Shown: piece after piece, positions 22,189 through 24,377 of the stretch | Numbering within the stretch: the stretch's first letter is position 1 | How the letters are laid out: each line of letters opens with the position of its first letter | Assembly: GCA_937873245.1 (NCBI GenBank) | Contig: CALMVY010000174.1 | Coordinates: 1-24,377, forward strand | DNA from: an uncultured Arthrobacter sp. | GTDB taxonomy: Bacteria > Actinomycetota > Actinomycetes > Actinomycetales > Micrococcaceae | Direction: 5' to 3' | DNA: 24,377 nt | Position numbers and translations under genes: made by a program | The notes under the pieces: model-generated | The model's input: the letters and a program-made list of their open reading frames with translations, nothing else | Told to the model about the DNA's origin: nothing | The model's database searches: none

Positions 22189-24377
22189 ATGCCTGCGAAA
22201 GACGCGAAGGTTCCGGCGAAGACCGCCGCCCGCGGCACGTCTGAGCTCCGGCGGGCGGACGCCTCCGATGCCCTGCCGCCCGACGGGCCGGAGCAGATCC
22301 GGAACGTGGCGCTGGTTGGCCGCTCAGGTTCAGGAAAGACGATGCTGGCAGAGGCGCTGCTCGCCGCCACCGGCGCGATTTCACGGAAGGGCTCGATCAC
22401 CGAAGGCACCACCGTCGGAGACTCGGAGCCGGCCGCGATCCACCAGCAACGCTCCGTCGCCCTCTCCGTGATGCCCGTCGTTACCGGCGGCATCAAGGTC
22501 AACCTCCTCGACACGCCGGGGTACCCGGACTTCGTCGGCGAGCTGCGGGCCGGGCTGCGCGCGGCGGACGCGGCGTTGTTTGTCGTCTCGGCGGTTGACG
22601 GAATTGACGCCGCGACCATCGCGCTCTGGGGGGAGTGCCAGCGCGTCGGGGTGCCGCGGGCGGTGGTGATCAGCCGGCTGGACCATCCCCGGGCGGATTT
22701 CGATGCGGCCCTCGAGAGATGCCAGACAGCCTTCGGCGACGCTGTGCTCCCGCTCTACCTTCCGGTCGCCAAGGGGGCTGACGTCACCGGACTGTTGGGC
22801 CTGCTCTCGGGCACCGTGTCGGAACAGACCGAGGGCGATGCGCTGCCCGTGTACCGGAACACCGACGACGTCGAACGCGTCGCCTCGGAGGCGGCCCGGG
22901 GCGCGCTGATCGAAGGGGTCATCGCCGAAAGCGAGGACGAGTCGTTGATGGACCGGTACCTTGGCGGCGAGGATATCCCGCAGGAAGTCCTGGTCAGAGA
23001 CTTGGAGACAGCCGTCGCGCGGGGTTCGTTCCATCCGGTGGTCGCCACATCTGCCGAGACCGGCCTCGGTCTTGCTGAACTCCTGGAGGTGGTGACGCGG
23101 GCCTTCCCCCCGCCCACCGAACATGCGCGGCCGGCAGTGACCCTCCTTGACGGCACCCCCGCCCCCACGCCGGACTGCGACCCCTCGGGGCCTCTGCTGG
23201 GAGAGGTGGTGCGCACCACCACCGACCCGTTCCTTGGCCGCGTCTGCCTGGTCCGCCTCTTTTCCGGAACGCTGCGGGAGGACACGGCCGTCCACGTGGC
23301 CGGGCACGGCCTGGCGGACCGGGGCCATGCCGATCACGACAGCGATGAACGTGTCTCCCATCTGTACTCGCCGCTGGGATCCAGCTTGCGGCCGGTGCCT
23401 TACAGCGTGGCGGGGGACATCTGCGCCCTGACCAAACTCGGTCCGGCCGAGACCGGGGACACCGTTTCGGCCAAGGATTCTCCGCTGCTGATCCAGCCAT
23501 GGGAGATGCCGGAGCCGCTGCTGCCGGTGGCCATCGAGGCGGCCTCCCACGGCGATGAGGATGTCCTGGCCCGCAGTCTGGGGAAGGTGGCGGCCGGGGA
23601 CCCTGCGCTCCGGGTGGAGCGGAACGCCGAGACGCACCAACTGATCCTCTGGTGCATGGGCGAGGCGCACGCGGAAGTGGTCCTGGGCAGGCTGCGCGAG
23701 CAGGGCGTCAACCTGCAGACCGTAGACGTCGTCACTCCGTTGCGGGAGACGTTTGCCGCGCCCGCGGCTGGCCACGGCCGGCACGTGAAGCAGTCCGGCG
23801 GCCACGGGCAGTACGCCGTCTGCGACATCGAGGTGGAACCGCTGGAACGCGGCGCCGGCTTCGAGTTCGTGGACAAGACGGTGGGCGGGGTGATTCCGGG
23901 GTCGTTCATCACCTCGGTGGAGAAGGGCGTGCGGGCGCAGATGCAGAAAGGGGTATCCGCGGGCTTCCCGGTAGTGGACATCCGGGTGACGCTGCTTGGC
24001 GGCAAAGCGCACAGTGTGGATTCCTCGGACGCGGCCTTTCAAGCCGCCGGGGCGCTGGCCTTGCGGGAGGCAGCCGCGGCCGGCCGGATCCAGCTGCTGG
24101 AGCCCGTCTCGGCCGCGACCATCAGCGTTTCGGATGAACATGTCGGCGCGGTGATGAGCGATCTGTCGTCGCGCCGGGCGCGCCTGACCGGAACCACGTC
24201 CAGCGGGGGAGACCTGACCGAAATCAGCGCCGAAGTTCCGGACCAGGAGCTCCTGCGGTACGCCATCGAGCTGCGCGCCCTGACCTCAGGAAGCGGCCGG
24301 TTCAGCCGGAGCTACCTGCGCCACGAACCTGTGCCTGCTGCCGCCGCCCGTGCCGCCGCTGCGGCCCCGGGGGCCTC
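22189..24377 (+). CDS. Elongation factor G-like protein EF-G2, 3' end beyond window
   Basis: The 729 complete codons in view have no stop and cover nearly the whole family length (about 700-730 aa). Domain order is EF-G-like: G domain (about 37-310), domain II (GPLLGEVVRTTTDPFLGRV), domain III, domain IV with GGHGQYAVCDIEVEP and GGVIPGSFITSVEKG, and domain V. An Ala-rich tail follows. The P-loop is GRSGSGKT (44-51). DTPGYPDF (108-115) has Tyr112 where true EF-G has the GTPase-activating His, and SRLD (162-165) replaces NKxD. Actinobacteria carry this second EF-G; the mycobacterial one was reported to bind nucleotides without ribosome-dependent GTPase activity. AGGAGG and ATG 22189 set the start. 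Not the canonical fusA; role unknown. Confidence 0.92.
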   Translation, partial: MPAKDAKVPAKTAARGTSELRRADASDALPPDGPEQIRNVALVGRSGSGKTMLAEALLAATGAISRKGSITEGTTVGDSEPAAIHQQRSVALSVMPVVTGGIKVNLLDTPGYPDFVGELRAGLRAADAALFVVSAVDGIDAATIALWGECQRVGVPRAVVISRLDHPRADFDAALERCQTAFGDAVLPLYLPVAKGADVTGLLGLLSGTVSEQTEGDALPVYRNTDDVERVASEAARGALIEGVIAESEDESLMDRYLGGEDIPQEVLVRDLETAVARGSFHPVVATSAETGLGLAELLEVVTRAFPPPTEHARPAVTLLDGTPAPTPDCDPSGPLLGEVVRTTTDPFLGRVCLVRLFSGTLREDTAVHVAGHGLADRGHADHDSDERVSHLYSPLGSSLRPVPYSVAGDICALTKLGPAETGDTVSAKDSPLLIQPWEMPEPLLPVAIEAASHGDEDVLARSLGKVAAGDPALRVERNAETHQLILWCMGEAHAEVVLGRLREQGVNLQTVDVVTPLRETFAAPAAGHGRHVKQSGGHGQYAVCDIEVEPLERGAGFEFVDKTVGGVIPGSFITSVEKGVRAQMQKGVSAGFPVVDIRVTLLGGKAHSVDSSDAAFQAAGALALREAAAAGRIQLLEPVSAATISVSDEHVGAVMSDLSSRRARLTGTTSSGGDLTEISAEVPDQELLRYAIELRALTSGSGRFSRSYLRHEPVPAAAARAAAAAPGA

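Noticed and set aside
22381..24141. 586-codon open frame on the minus strand
   Set aside because: It is antisense to the EF-G2-like gene, which has clear motifs and a ribosome site. Long antisense frames are expected from the strong G/C third-position bias, and the translation shows no recognisable domain.
1..24377. CRISPR arrays, insertion sequences, prophage, tRNA or rRNA genes, toxin-antitoxin or defence genes
   Set aside because: None was found. Gene content is housekeeping, and I saw no region of clearly different base composition, integrase or direct-repeat boundary.

Overview
The window reads as chromosomal core DNA of a high-GC actinobacterium, most likely a Micrococcaceae member of the Arthrobacter/Pseudarthrobacter type. 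Grounds are the strong G/C third-position bias, frequent GTG starts, an actinobacterial bcc-aa3 respiratory locus (ctaC-ctaD-ctaF and ctaE-qcrC-qcrA-qcrB), an EF-G2-type protein, DUF3043 and DUF3054 proteins, and promoter -10 boxes placed directly before start codons. I see no insertion sequence, prophage, CRISPR array, rRNA or tRNA. The taxon is an inference; no search was run.

Layout. 1-1578 (-): M13 metallopeptidase, cut at the window edge. 1695-3571 (+): an apparent leaderless leucine leader peptide, an RNA hairpin and leuA. 3665-5268 (+): recO and an undecaprenyl-diphosphate-synthase-like gene, 2 nt apart. 5309-6328 (-): alpha/beta hydrolase, divergent from pyrD (6396-7469, +). 7585-8181 (-): DUF3043 membrane protein, divergent from an M20 dipeptidase (8296-9726, +). 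9894-10283 (+): ErpA-type Fe-S carrier. 10484-13491 (+): cytochrome aa3 oxidase genes ctaC, ctaD, ctaF. 13634-14879: a divergent HPr gene (-) and a DasR-like GntR regulator (+) sharing a dre-like operator. 15017-19355 (-): ctaE-qcrC-qcrA-qcrB. 19504-20562 (+): trpD. 20572-21392 (-): Lrp-ligand-domain protein and DUF3054 protein. 21554-22030 (+): VOC protein. 22189-24377 (+): EF-G2-like GTPase, open at the window end.

Functional links. The two respiratory blocks together encode most of the menaquinol-to-oxygen bcc-aa3 supercomplex: QcrCAB oxidises menaquinol, the di-haem QcrC hands electrons to CuA in CtaC, and CtaD reduces oxygen. ErpA upstream is a candidate Fe-S supplier (for example to the Rieske protein). 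PyrD is the quinone-linked class and would feed electrons into the same pool. LeuA and TrpD are amino-acid biosynthesis genes, and leuA has a clear leucine-sensing leader. The HPr/GntR pair suggests GlcNAc-type PTS control.

The most notable signals are regulatory rather than a new gene cassette. They are a recurring -10 hexamer 6-7 nt before the start codon at eight sites (predicted leaderless mRNAs), the leuA leader, a TGGTCTAGACC operator next to HPr, palindromes at the ctaE and trpD promoters, a 66-bp extragenic palindrome, two short perfect or near-perfect tandem duplications at gene starts, and an EF-G2 protein with altered GTPase motifs. I found no convincing new multi-gene system.
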